A stretch of 64,000 nt of DNA from Cytobacillus firmus (lineage in GTDB: Bacteria; Bacillota; Bacilli; Bacillales; Cytobacillaceae): contig NZ_JAMBOJ010000015.1 in the NCBI RefSeq assembly GCF_023715565.1, positions 22,666 to 86,665 of the forward strand, written 5' to 3'. Below the pieces are notes generated by a model. The model ran no database searches. It was not told the DNA's origin and was given only the letters and a program-made list of their open reading frames with translations. Both the position numbers and the translations under genes were made by a program. Positions 46,542 through 56,058 of this stretch are shown piece after piece (positions within the stretch are counted from its first letter, which is position 1; the number at the start of each line of letters is the position of its first letter).

Positions 46542-46796
46542 TATTCTCCGTCCGGAACGGCACGCTTAGCAAAAATGAAAGACTACCCGCTTGCAGGGAA
46601 ATCGGGAACAGCCGAATTAAAGCGCAGTGCGGACGAAAAAGGGCAGGAAAATGGCCTCTTTGTTGCTTACAGTCCGGAATCTCCGAAACTTCTAATGGCT
46701 ATGATGATTGAAGGAGTGGAAGACAAGGGAGGTTCTAAAGTGGTTGTGGAGAAAGTGAAGAAAGTGTTTGAGAAGCATCATAAAGATCGGTTTTAA
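46542..46796 (+). pseudogene. C-terminal fragment of a second PBP3 (pbpC) gene
   Basis: The ~84-codon fragment is nearly identical in protein to the last ~80 residues of the pbpC product (MKDYPLAGKSGTAELKRSA, VEDKGGSKVVVEKVKKVFEK). KTGT is changed to KSGT, and third-base differences are numerous. It lacks all upstream domains and a ribosome site, and begins right after the 3' end of the GH26-like gene. It is the scar of a duplicated PBP gene whose 5' part was deleted. A terminator follows. Confidence 0.85.
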
Positions 46797-46803
46797 TCAC
46801 TGG

Positions 46804-46831
46804 AGGTGAAGCAGGCTGCTTCACCTATTTT
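46804..46831 (+). terminator. Rho-independent terminator
   Basis: Perfect inverted repeat AGGTGAAGCAG/CTGCTTCACCT followed by ATTTTTATG. Confidence 0.85.
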
Positions 46832-46985
46832 TATGCATAGTCCGAAGTATAGGAGGATATCACAATGAAATAAAGTAAATGAAAACTAAGCCTGTTAAAG
46901 AAAAATCAAAATGGATAAAAATACCTACATTAATTCCGAAAAAGAGTTTCCATATGACGCACATGTAATGATATTATTAACATTG

Positions 46986-47015
46986 TTACAAATGTTTTAC
47001 ATATTATGATATAAT
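46986..47015 (+). promoter_or_regulatory. Putative extended -10 promoter of the cell-wall polymer cluster
   Basis: TTACAA, 18 bases, TGaTATAAT (47007-47015). It leaves a ~117-nt leader before gtaB; no riboswitch was recognised in it. Confidence 0.5.
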
Positions 47016-47138
47016 TAAATGGATTTTGGAAATATAAGACTTTAATGGTATTTTTTACTATATTGCAATAGTTATATGAGGTACGAAAGAACTAATAAAA
47101 TATTAATCTTCCAAAGATAGATGGGGAGGCCATTCATT

Positions 47139-48023
47139 ATGAAACGAGTAAAGAAAGCAATTATCCCAGCTGCTGGATTAGGAACTAGATTTCTTCCTGC
47201 AACAAAAGCCATGCCTAAGGAGATGCTTCCTATAGTCGATAAGCCAACAATTCAATATATTATTGAAGAAGCGGTAGCATCAGGAATAGAGGATATCATT
47301 ATTGTAACAGGAAAAGGAAAGCGCGCTATTGAGGACCATTTTGATCATGCACTAGAATTAGAACAAAGTTTATTGGATAAAGGCAAATTAGATATTTTAG
47401 AGAAGGTACGTTATCCTTCTAACCTTGCAAATATCCATTATATTAGACAAAAAGAACCAAAGGGATTAGGTCATGCAGTGTGGTGTGCAAGAAACTTTAT
47501 TGGAGATGAACCTTTTGCAGTATTATTAGGAGATGACATTGTTCAAAGTGATGTTCCTTGTGTGCAGCAGCTAATAAACCAATACAAGGAAACAGGTTCA
47601 TCTATTATAGGGGTACAACAAGTTTCTCATAGTGAAACTCATCGATACGGGATAATTGACCCGTGTACAATAGAGGGAAGACGTTACCAAGTCAGTAATT
47701 TTGTAGAGAAGCCTGCCCAGGGAACTGCTCCTTCAAATTTAGCTATTATGGGGCGTTATATTTTAACACCGGAGATTTTTGAATTCCTAGAATTGCAAGA
47801 AACTGGTGCTGGTGGGGAGATACAATTAACGGATGCCATCCAAAAATTAAACCAAGTACAACGTGTTTTTGCATATGACTTTGAAGGACATCGACATGAT
47901 GTAGGTGAAAAGTTAGGTTTTGTTAAAACGACAATTGAGTTTGCTTTACAGCATGAGGAATTACGATATGATGTTCTAGAAATAATGAAAGAAATCCTAA
48001 ATACAGAAAAAATTCTTAATTAG
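47139..48023 (+). CDS. gtaB: UTP-glucose-1-phosphate uridylyltransferase
   Basis: The 294-residue enzyme makes UDP-glucose from UTP and glucose-1-phosphate. It contains the nucleotidyltransferase loop [20 protein letters not shown] and motifs [11 protein letters not shown] and [23 protein letters not shown] 47139 has GGGGAGG upstream. It opens the wall-polymer cluster, where UDP-glucose serves glycosylation of teichoic acid and, through the epimerase at 53763-54725, UDP-galactose formation. Confidence 0.95.
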   Translation: MKRVKKAIIPAAGLGTRFLPATKAMPKEMLPIVDKPTIQYIIEEAVASGIEDIIIVTGKGKRAIEDHFDHALELEQSLLDKGKLDILEKVRYPSNLANIHYIRQKEPKGLGHAVWCARNFIGDEPFAVLLGDDIVQSDVPCVQQLINQYKETGSSIIGVQQVSHSETHRYGIIDPCTIEGRRYQVSNFVEKPAQGTAPSNLAIMGRYILTPEIFEFLELQETGAGGEIQLTDAIQKLNQVQRVFAYDFEGHRHDVGEKLGFVKTTIEFALQHEELRYDVLEIMKEILNTEKILN

Positions 48024-48068
48024 AATTAATCTCTTGGAACATTAATTAATACCAAAGAGGTGTATATA

Positions 48069-48461
48069 TTGAAAAAAGTAATAACCTACGGAACTTTCGA
48101 TCTGCTACATTGGGGCCACATTAATCTATTAAAACGCGCGAAGGATTTAGGGGATTATTTGATCGTAGCAATATCAACAGATGAATTTAATAAGTTGAAA
48201 AATAAAAAATCCTATCACAGCTATGAAAACCGTAAATTTATCCTGGAATCAATAAAGTATGTTGATGAGGTTATTCCTGAAGATAGCTGGGAGCAAAAGA
48301 TTCACGACGTTATAAATAAGAAGGTTGACATATTTGTTATGGGGGATGACTGGGAAGAGGAATTTGATTTTTTAAGGGCTTATTGTGAAGTTATTTATTT
48401 ACCAAGGACTAAAGGTATCTCTACTACAAAAATTAAAGAGGACTTATTTACTTTAGCATAA
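48069..48461 (+). CDS. tagD: Glycerol-3-phosphate cytidylyltransferase
   Basis: The 130-residue cytidylyltransferase makes CDP-glycerol, the donor for poly(glycerol phosphate) teichoic acid. HxGH is in TFDLLHWGHINLL and the second conserved segment is RTKGISTTKI. TTG 48069 has AAAGAGG nine bases upstream, giving the canonical N-terminus MKKVITYGTFD. The length is exactly that of TagD. The two CDP-glycerol transferase fusions follow. Confidence 0.95.
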   Translation: MKKVITYGTFDLLHWGHINLLKRAKDLGDYLIVAISTDEFNKLKNKKSYHSYENRKFILESIKYVDEVIPEDSWEQKIHDVINKKVDIFVMGDDWEEEFDFLRAYCEVIYLPRTKGISTTKIKEDLFTLA

Positions 48462-48518
48462 ATGGCACATTAGTTAAAAATATTAATTACTGAAAGTTTG
48501 CAAGAGGTGAGATGAGAT

Positions 48519-51008
48519 TTGTGGAAAGTCATTAGAAAAATTAAAACGGCTATAGGACTTCTTATCAAGCCTTTTAAAGAAATGTATATTGATAAAAATT
48601 TTCAGAGATCTGTGAAATTCACAAGGTTATATAAAAAAAGCAAAATAAGAGATAATGTAATTTTATATGAATCCTCCTATAGTACAGCTATAGGAGATAG
48701 TCCATATGCTATTTTTAAAGAATTGGTTAATAACTCCGAATATAGCCATTATAAGCATATTTGGGCAGTTGATTCAGAAACTAATATTAATAAGGGTATA
48801 TTTAAGGAATCTGAACTTAAAAATGTAGAATTTGTTAGGGTGCATAGCAATAAATACATAAAGGGACTTGTATCAGCCAAGTATTTAATTAATAATTGCG
48901 CCTTCCCAACATATTTCCAAAAAAAAGATGAGCAAGTTTATGTTTACACTGTCGATGAGATAGTTGGTGAGTTAGTAATAAAAAATGGAGATCAAAGTCT
49001 CAGTGAATACAATAATAAACAAAGAAACCTTTTTCAAAGCGATTATATTTTAATGTCAAATAAATCAACTGCAGAAACAGTAGTTGATTATTATAGACTA
49101 GAAGGAATTTATAACGGAAAAATCATTCTAGAAGGTGCTCCTAAAATGGATCTCCTAATAAATACAGACTGTAAGAAAGTCAAACAATACTTATCAAGTA
49201 TTTTAAATATAAATTTAAATAAGAAAATTGTGTTGTTCTCTCCAAGTATAAGTGAGGATAAAGAGAATATTGAAAAATATATTATATTTATTAATGAACT
49301 AAATCAAAAACTATCAGAAGAATCTTATCAGCTACTTGTAAGAGATCCTTCAGGTGCATTTAACAAGTTAATAGACGACAATTTTAAACATAATAAGATT
49401 TTTATACCAAAATGGGTTGAGAATAATGAACTGCTATCAGTAATTGATATATTAATTACTAATAGTTCAGGGATTATTGGTGACTATTTAGTTACTAATA
49501 AACCGATTATCTTCCTTGGAAATAAAGAGGATAATGAGGTTGTTGAAGGAGTTCTAGGCCCATTTTGTGAAAATTCAGAAGAAGTTCTGAAAACCATTAA
49601 GGAGATTCATTTATACTCTGGCTATTATAGTAACGTACGAAATAATTTTCTAAAGACGAGTAGTATTTCATCTTTAGATGGAAAAATAACAAAAAGAAAC
49701 ATAAACATTATTTTTGGTCTTAATCAAACTGACAATTACTATGAAATAAAAAATACGAAAAAGAATTTACTTTTTTACTGTGGTGGGTTCTTAAACAATG
49801 GAATTACTTCTTCAGCAATAAACCTTTTGGACAATATTGACTATTCAAAATATAATGTAGTAGTTATTGAAAGGGAAAAATTTGACAAGGTGTTTGAAAC
49901 CAATATTGAAAAATTAAATAATAATGTAAAGAAAATATTCAGAGTTGGAGATATGAATATGGATTTCAAAGAATATTATTCCCATGAATATATAACAAAA
50001 AAAGGGCTGATAAATCCTCAATTACATAAATTTATACCAAATAAGTTATATCAAAGAGAGATTGATAGATTATTTGGGAATATTAAATTCGATATAGTAG
50101 TTGATTTTAGTGGTTATGTCCCTTTTTGGAGTTTGCTATTTGCTTGTGGTGATTTTAAAAAGAAGTACATTTATCAACATAATGACATGTTAGCCGAGAG
50201 TAAAAAAATAATAAATAACAAGTTCAAACATAGATCAAAAATGAATGTTATTTTTCCTCTTTATAAGTATTTTGATAAAGTTATCTCTGTCTCTGAATAT
50301 ATAAGAGATGAAAATTTAAAAAATTTAAAAGAGTATATACCTGATGAAAAAGCTGTTTTTGTTCATAATTCCATCGACTATAAAAAAATACTTAGACAAA
50401 CTCTCGATGGGGATATAATAACAATTTCAACAAAGGATTATTTTTTAGTAAATAATTCATTTAACTTTGGAAAGTTAAATATTGAAGGAATAATGTTGCC
50501 GTCTGATAAAAACATTAATTTTATCAGCATTGGCCGGCTTTCTCCAGAAAAAGATCATAGAAAGCTCATTTTAGCTTTTTCTAAAATTGCTAAGATTCAT
50601 AGCTATGTAAGGTTATATATTGTAGGAGAAGGACCGTTAGAATACGAACTTAAAAAGCTTTCATCAGACATTGGATTGAAAGATCAGGTTATTTTTACTG
50701 GACAACTTTCAAATCCTTTTTATTTTGCAAACAAATGTGATTGTTTAATACTTTCTTCTAATCATGAGGGACAACCTATGACTTTATTAGAGGCATTGGT
50801 TATTGGGTTACCTATTATATCTACAAATATTCCTGGATCAAAAAGTTTACTGGAAAATGGCTACGGGGAATTAGTGGAAAATAGTGAGACTGGATTAATT
50901 AATGGGATGGATAAATTTATAAAAGGTAAAATTAAATCAAAGAAATTCGATTATATTAGCTATAACCAAAATGCATTACAAATGTTTTATGAAAAAGTTT
51001 GTAGTTAG
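48519..51008 (+). CDS. TagF-like/GT4 fusion with degenerate CDP-glycerol transferase domain
   Basis: The 829-residue protein has an N-terminal TagF-type domain (~40-385) and a C-terminal GT4 glycosyltransferase (~425-829; SIGRLSPEKDHRKL and SNHEGQPMTLLEALVIGLP). Compared with the next gene, the TagF active site is lost. The paralogue's NTWHGTPLKTLGK corresponds here to YTVDEIVGELVIK. Its KVHS becomes RDPS, and TDYSS becomes TNSSG. Both catalytic His are therefore absent, while the GT4 half keeps its sugar-nucleotide motif. It probably acts as a glycosyltransferase on teichoic acid, with the other half as scaffold (inference). TTG start with AAGAGGTGAG upstream. Very AT-rich. Confidence 0.85.
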   Translation: MWKVIRKIKTAIGLLIKPFKEMYIDKNFQRSVKFTRLYKKSKIRDNVILYESSYSTAIGDSPYAIFKELVNNSEYSHYKHIWAVDSETNINKGIFKESELKNVEFVRVHSNKYIKGLVSAKYLINNCAFPTYFQKKDEQVYVYTVDEIVGELVIKNGDQSLSEYNNKQRNLFQSDYILMSNKSTAETVVDYYRLEGIYNGKIILEGAPKMDLLINTDCKKVKQYLSSILNINLNKKIVLFSPSISEDKENIEKYIIFINELNQKLSEESYQLLVRDPSGAFNKLIDDNFKHNKIFIPKWVENNELLSVIDILITNSSGIIGDYLVTNKPIIFLGNKEDNEVVEGVLGPFCENSEEVLKTIKEIHLYSGYYSNVRNNFLKTSSISSLDGKITKRNINIIFGLNQTDNYYEIKNTKKNLLFYCGGFLNNGITSSAINLLDNIDYSKYNVVVIEREKFDKVFETNIEKLNNNVKKIFRVGDMNMDFKEYYSHEYITKKGLINPQLHKFIPNKLYQREIDRLFGNIKFDIVVDFSGYVPFWSLLFACGDFKKKYIYQHNDMLAESKKIINNKFKHRSKMNVIFPLYKYFDKVISVSEYIRDENLKNLKEYIPDEKAVFVHNSIDYKKILRQTLDGDIITISTKDYFLVNNSFNFGKLNIEGIMLPSDKNINFISIGRLSPEKDHRKLILAFSKIAKIHSYVRLYIVGEGPLEYELKKLSSDIGLKDQVIFTGQLSNPFYFANKCDCLILSSNHEGQPMTLLEALVIGLPIISTNIPGSKSLLENGYGELVENSETGLINGMDKFIKGKIKSKKFDYISYNQNALQMFYEKVCS

Positions 51009-51048
51009 TATCTTTTTTTGGAAAAAAACCATAAGGAGTTATATAGAA

Positions 51049-53697
51049 GTGGCAAATAAAATGATTATTCCAATGAAAAAAATAAAGCGAATTGTTGAAA
51101 GAATAACAGGATATAAAATTACTGTTTCTCCTGATTCGAGGAAAAGAAAAAAGAAAAGTAAACTAAGTTTATTAATTGACACTGAATTAATAGAAAAAAA
51201 GGATGTAATCTTTGCAAGAAATAGATCAATAAGTTCTGGTAGTGAAAGAAAATATAGAACAAATACGAGTTTTAGAAGAGAAGTTGACTATACAACTTAT
51301 TACGAAAATCTTGAAATTAGAGACAATACAATCCTGTATGAGAGTTTCCATGGTAAAAATATGAGTTGTAATCCTTTTGCTATATTTAAAAGTTTGGTAA
51401 AAGACCCTGAATTTTCTAATTTTCATCACATCTGGGCACTGAATGATCTAAATAACTGTCCGCAGGAATTTATCGATTTACCTAATGTAGAATTTGTAAG
51501 TATTAATAGTGATGAATACCTGCGTTATATAGCAAGTTGTAAATATTTAATTAATAATACATCCTTTCCGCCTTACTTCATTAAAAAAGATGGGCAAGTT
51601 TATGTTAATACTTGGCATGGAACCCCATTAAAAACTCTAGGTAAAGATATGAAAGGTACATTGGGTCAGCATAAGAATCTAATGAGAAACTTTCTTCAAA
51701 CAGATTATATAATTGCTCCGAACAGGTTTACTGCTGAGAAAATAATTGATTCCCATGATTTAAGAGGAATTTATCAAGGAAAAGTAGCTGAAATTGGTTA
51801 TCCAAGAATTGACTTGTTATTTGAAGAGAGTCAATACGTAAAGAATGAACTCGGTATAAAAGGTAGAAAAAAGGTAGTTCTCTATGCTCCCACTTGGCGT
51901 GGGGAGGTAGGGAATGTAACCGGAGAAATTAATAAAATAATTTATGATATTAAATTGTTAGAAGAAAAATTAGGTAGTAAATATCAAGTTATGTTAAAAG
52001 TTCATTCCTTGATGCAGAAATTTGTTAAAGAAAATAATTTGGATCTTAATATTGTGCCAGATAATATTGACAGTAATGAACTATTGAGTTGTGTAGATAT
52101 ATTGATTACTGATTACTCCAGTATTTTCTTTGATTTTCTAGTCACAAAGAAACCTATTATTTTTTACGCTTATGATCAAAATAAATACAAAAAAGAAAGA
52201 GGATTTTATTTAGACTTAGAAGAAATGCCTGGTCCCATTTGTCTTGAAATATCAGAGGTAATTAAAGAAATATATGCTGCTCAAAATTACAAAGAGACAT
52301 ATAAGGTTCAATTGGAAACTTGTATAAAAAATTACGCAAGTTTAGAGAATGGCAATAGTACAAAACGCTTCATTGATACTGTATTTAAAAACTCTAATGA
52401 ATATTCTTATCAAGTTATAGATAACAAAAAGAATATTTTAATTTATTGTGGAGGATTTTTAAATAACGGTGTCACCACATCTGCTATTAACCTAACGAAC
52501 AATATAAATTATGAAAAATTTAATGTTATGGTGGCTGATAAAGCAAGTTATGATGAAGAAAGTGCCAAAAACTTCAATAAATTAAATGAAAACGTTAAGA
52601 AATATTATCGTGTAGGCAGTATGAATGTATTATTAGAAGAAGTTGAAAAACAAAACTATTTGTTTAATTATGGAGCCGAGTCGTTCTATTCAAATGGAGC
52701 TGAAAATTATTTAGATAATGACATTCTGAAGATGTATAATAGAGAATTTAAAAGAATGTTCGGAAACTCTAAATTCGATATTGTTATAGATTTTAGTGGC
52801 TATGTAAAGTTTTGGACTTTGTTATTTGCAGCAAATGGAGCTAATAAAAAATTAATATTTCAGCACAATGAAATGATGGAAGAATATAAAAAAATAGTTG
52901 ACGGTAAGTATAAACATAAAGAAAATCTTAATGTGATATTTCCAGTTTATAACTATTTTGATTATATTGTCTCCGTTGCTCAGCATACTAGAAATAAAAA
53001 CAAAAAAGAATTGGAACATTTAGTTTTAAATAGTGAAGAAAAGATGGTATGTGTCCATAATTCAATTAACTATAAATATGTTTTTGACTTATTGGAAAAG
53101 AGAAATACGATAACTATTGGAAATAAGGAATTTTATTTAAAAGAAAATTCAATAGAAAATAACATCCTAAATATAAAAGGAGAATTAATCCCTGATAATA
53201 CTCTTTTTAACTTTGTTACCATGGGCAGGATGTCACCAGAAAAGGATCAGCAAAAATTAATACATGCTTTCGCAAAGTGCTATGAAAGAAATCAAAATAT
53301 CGCATTGTATATAATAGGTACTGGTGAATTAAGGAGTGAGCTATCTACCTTAATAAGTTCTCTTGGGTTAGAGGAGAATGTACACTTAGTAGGACAGTTA
53401 GATAATCCGTTTCCTTTAATCCATGACTGTGATTGTTTTGTTCTCCCATCAAACCATGAGGGTCAGCCTATGGTATTGCTTGAATGTTTGATATTAGATA
53501 AACCAATAGTTGCCACGGATATACCGGGGAACAGGAGTGTTCTTGAAAATGGCTATGGCGAGATTGTTGATAATAGTGTAGATGGACTAGTAATTGGTAT
53601 GGAAAAGATTATGAATGAAAAACCAAATTATAAAGTTTTTGACTACAAAAAATATAATAAAGAAGCCATGAATATGTTTTATAAAATTATCAACTAA
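51049..53697 (+). CDS. CDP-glycerol glycerophosphotransferase / GT4 glycosyltransferase fusion
   Basis: The 882-residue bifunctional protein has a basic N-terminal region and a TagF-type polymerase domain (~95-450) with intact active site (NTWHGTPLKTLGK, MLKVHSLMQKF, LITDYSSIFFDFLV). A C-terminal GT4 domain (~475-882) carries MGRMSPEKDQQKLIHAF and SNHEGQPMVLLECLIL. It would add glycerol phosphate from CDP-glycerol and a sugar to the wall polymer. GTG 51049 with AAGGAG ten bases upstream is preferred; a longer frame runs back into the previous gene. It is a tandem paralogue of the preceding gene. Both are strongly AT-rich compared with flanking genes. Confidence 0.88.
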   Translation: MANKMIIPMKKIKRIVERITGYKITVSPDSRKRKKKSKLSLLIDTELIEKKDVIFARNRSISSGSERKYRTNTSFRREVDYTTYYENLEIRDNTILYESFHGKNMSCNPFAIFKSLVKDPEFSNFHHIWALNDLNNCPQEFIDLPNVEFVSINSDEYLRYIASCKYLINNTSFPPYFIKKDGQVYVNTWHGTPLKTLGKDMKGTLGQHKNLMRNFLQTDYIIAPNRFTAEKIIDSHDLRGIYQGKVAEIGYPRIDLLFEESQYVKNELGIKGRKKVVLYAPTWRGEVGNVTGEINKIIYDIKLLEEKLGSKYQVMLKVHSLMQKFVKENNLDLNIVPDNIDSNELLSCVDILITDYSSIFFDFLVTKKPIIFYAYDQNKYKKERGFYLDLEEMPGPICLEISEVIKEIYAAQNYKETYKVQLETCIKNYASLENGNSTKRFIDTVFKNSNEYSYQVIDNKKNILIYCGGFLNNGVTTSAINLTNNINYEKFNVMVADKASYDEESAKNFNKLNENVKKYYRVGSMNVLLEEVEKQNYLFNYGAESFYSNGAENYLDNDILKMYNREFKRMFGNSKFDIVIDFSGYVKFWTLLFAANGANKKLIFQHNEMMEEYKKIVDGKYKHKENLNVIFPVYNYFDYIVSVAQHTRNKNKKELEHLVLNSEEKMVCVHNSINYKYVFDLLEKRNTITIGNKEFYLKENSIENNILNIKGELIPDNTLFNFVTMGRMSPEKDQQKLIHAFAKCYERNQNIALYIIGTGELRSELSTLISSLGLEENVHLVGQLDNPFPLIHDCDCFVLPSNHEGQPMVLLECLILDKPIVATDIPGNRSVLENGYGEIVDNSVDGLVIGMEKIMNEKPNYKVFDYKKYNKEAMNMFYKIIN

Positions 53698-53762
53698 GAG
53701 TCACAAATCCTTAGTCTTTTAGCATATTCTATTTGGACAATTCAAACAAAGGGGTTATTTTA

Positions 53763-54725
53763 GTGATTTTAATAGTTGGTGGGGCAGGCTATATTGGAAG
53801 CCATTTAGTAAAAGAGTTAGTTAAAAGTGAAAAGGTTATTGTTTTAGATAACTTAACAACAGGATCTCGTTCGTTAGTAGACTCACGAGTTGATTTTATA
53901 GAAGGAAATTTAGGTGATGAGAATTTATTAAATAAAATATTTACTCAATATCCAATTAAAGCAGTGATGCATTTTGCTGCAAGTAGTCTAGTCGGCGAAT
54001 CAGTATCGAATCCATTTAAGTACTATAAAAATAATGTTTCAGAAACTTTAACTTTACTAAACAGCATGGTTGAGCATAATGTGAAAAACTTCATATTCTC
54101 ATCAACAGCTGCCACGTATGGTATTCCCAATATGGATTTTATTGATGAGGAACATTCTAGTAATCCAATTAATCCTTATGGTCGTTCAAAGCTGATGGTG
54201 GAAAAGATCTTGCAGGATTTTTCAATTGCGTATGGGCTAAATTATGTTGTTCTGCGCTATTTTAATGCTGCAGGAGCACATGAGTCTGCAGAGATTGGGG
54301 AGAGTCATGACCCAGAGACACACCTAATTCCAATTGTTTTACAGCACCTGTTGGGACAGCGTGATAAAATTACGGTTTATGGAAATGATTATGATACACC
54401 TGATGGTACTTGTATACGTGATTATATCCATGTAACAGATTTAGCGAATGCTCATATTAAGGCTTTAAATGCGCTGTTAACTGAACTTAAAAAAACCGCT
54501 ACTTATAATCTTGGAAATGGCAAAGGTTACTCAGTAAAGGAAATTATAGAAACCTGCGAGAAGATTACTGGTATTAAGGCTAAAGTAGAATATGGAGACC
54601 GCAGAGCGGGGGATCCTTCAAGGCTTGTCGCATCATCTAATAAGATATATAAAGAATTAGGATGGCGGGCAGAAATGGATCTGGAAAAAATTATAGAAAG
54701 TGCTTGGAAATGGCATAATCGTTAA
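53763..54725 (+). CDS. galE: UDP-glucose 4-epimerase
   Basis: The 320-residue extended SDR interconverts UDP-glucose and UDP-galactose. It has the NAD loop LIVGGAGYIGSHLVKEL, Ser in FSSTAATYG, Tyr-Lys in YGRSKLMVEK and conserved RYFNAAGAH. GTG 53763 with AAAGGGG upstream is chosen over an earlier frame start. It supplies UDP-Gal/GalNAc-type donors to the GT4 fusions upstream. Confidence 0.93.
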   Translation: MILIVGGAGYIGSHLVKELVKSEKVIVLDNLTTGSRSLVDSRVDFIEGNLGDENLLNKIFTQYPIKAVMHFAASSLVGESVSNPFKYYKNNVSETLTLLNSMVEHNVKNFIFSSTAATYGIPNMDFIDEEHSSNPINPYGRSKLMVEKILQDFSIAYGLNYVVLRYFNAAGAHESAEIGESHDPETHLIPIVLQHLLGQRDKITVYGNDYDTPDGTCIRDYIHVTDLANAHIKALNALLTELKKTATYNLGNGKGYSVKEIIETCEKITGIKAKVEYGDRRAGDPSRLVASSNKIYKELGWRAEMDLEKIIESAWKWHNR

Positions 54726-54735
54726 GCCGATGTCT

Positions 54736-54779
54736 AACCCGAATAAATTGGATGTTAAGGTCCGATTGTTCGGGTTTTT
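54736..54779 (+). terminator. Rho-independent terminator
   Basis: AACCCGAA/TTCGGGTT stem around a long loop, then TTTC. It follows galE. Confidence 0.7.
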
Positions 54780-55211
54780 CTAGTATGTGTACGTAGGGGG
54801 CTGTAAATTTATCGGAAACAGGCATTTACCCATTGCACTTTAGGCAAAGATGACTGATCAAAAATGGTCTCAATTTCAGCAATCCAAGAGGCTATAAATA
54901 ACGCTTTCAAAAAGAGCATTAAGTAAGTTCCTTGCCTATTAGGATAAAAATAACAGTAAAAGAATCCATCAAGCGATTGAAAGTTTAACTAGATAAAGGT
55001 ATCATGCTACTATTGCAATAAATGATTTTTTTAAATTAGTCTTTAACAGGGTAGAATCTTACCTAATAAAAGTGGATTATTGTATGTAAGTTACAAACTG
55101 TAAAATTAATGGGTTGAACGTATACTGATGATTTTACTTTATTTATTCTACTAAAAAGTGTATTATTCAAATGAATTTATTTGACATTATGAACTCAGGA
55201 AGGACAAACAA
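54780..55211. other. 432-bp intergenic stretch before tagG
   Basis: AT-rich with no credible gene. Short translated pieces near 54960-54990 vaguely recall an IS3 transposase tail, too short to annotate. The tagG promoter must lie here; no good -35/-10 pair was found. Confidence 0.4.
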
Positions 55212-56042
55212 ATGTATTCTGTTATAACAGTTATTAAAGAACAAATAAAAAGCTTTTATCTTGTCAGGCGATTATCTGTCTATGAAATGAAAAGCGCCAA
55301 CCGAAATAATTACTTGGGGAATTTATGGGAAATTATTAATCCGATGATCCAAATTGCTATCTACTGGTTTGTGTTCGGTTATGGAATTCTCGCTGCGGGT
55401 GGCCGGGGAAAAGTGGATATGGGTGGGGAATTAATACATTATTTTCCATGGATGCTTTCCGGAATTGTTCTGTGGTTTTTTATAAACCAGGCCATTACCT
55501 TAGGTTCCAAATCTGTCTATACAAGAATTAACATGGTATCCAAAATGAGCTTTCCCATGAGTGTCATACCGACTTACGTCATTTTCTCAAAACTGTATCA
55601 GCATATCATGCTGCTTGCGGTCGTTCTTGTTATCTTCCAGTTTCTCGGTTTTCCTATAAATATTTATTATCTTCAATTGCCATATTTTATGTTTGCCACT
55701 GTGGTGTTTTTAGTAGCATTTGCTTTAATAACTTCCACTTTGACAACCATTGTCAGAGACTTTCAGATGCTGATTCAATCCCTAGTGCGGATCTTGATTT
55801 ATTTATCGCCATTCTTGTGGCCTCCTTATGATTTGAAGCCTGACATCATTCCTTTGCTTATGAAAATTAACCCGATTTATTATCTGGCAGAGGGATATAG
55901 AGCTGCAATCCTGGGACTGTCTTGGTATCCTGTTGAAAATTGGGAGTATACTTTATACTTCTGGGGAATAACAATACTGCTGCTAATTTTTGGTTCCATT
56001 TTACATGTCAAATTCCGGGATCGGTTTGTAGACTTTTTATAA
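55212..56042 (+). CDS. tagG: Teichoic acid ABC exporter, membrane subunit
   Basis: The 276-residue ABC-2 type permease has six hydrophobic segments. Its family motif is RLSVYEMKSANRNNYLGNLW near the N-terminus, followed by NPMIQIAIYWFVFGYGI. It exports the finished undecaprenyl-linked teichoic acid across the membrane with TagH. AGGAAGGAC precedes the ATG. Length and motifs match TagG. Confidence 0.93.
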   Translation: MYSVITVIKEQIKSFYLVRRLSVYEMKSANRNNYLGNLWEIINPMIQIAIYWFVFGYGILAAGGRGKVDMGGELIHYFPWMLSGIVLWFFINQAITLGSKSVYTRINMVSKMSFPMSVIPTYVIFSKLYQHIMLLAVVLVIFQFLGFPINIYYLQLPYFMFATVVFLVAFALITSTLTTIVRDFQMLIQSLVRILIYLSPFLWPPYDLKPDIIPLLMKINPIYYLAEGYRAAILGLSWYPVENWEYTLYFWGITILLLIFGSILHVKFRDRFVDFL

Positions 56043-56058
56043 TCGGATGTGATGGAGC

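Noticed and set aside
54950..55000. Possible IS3 transposase scrap before tagG
   Set aside because: Only about a dozen residues resemble the family; no terminal repeats seen.
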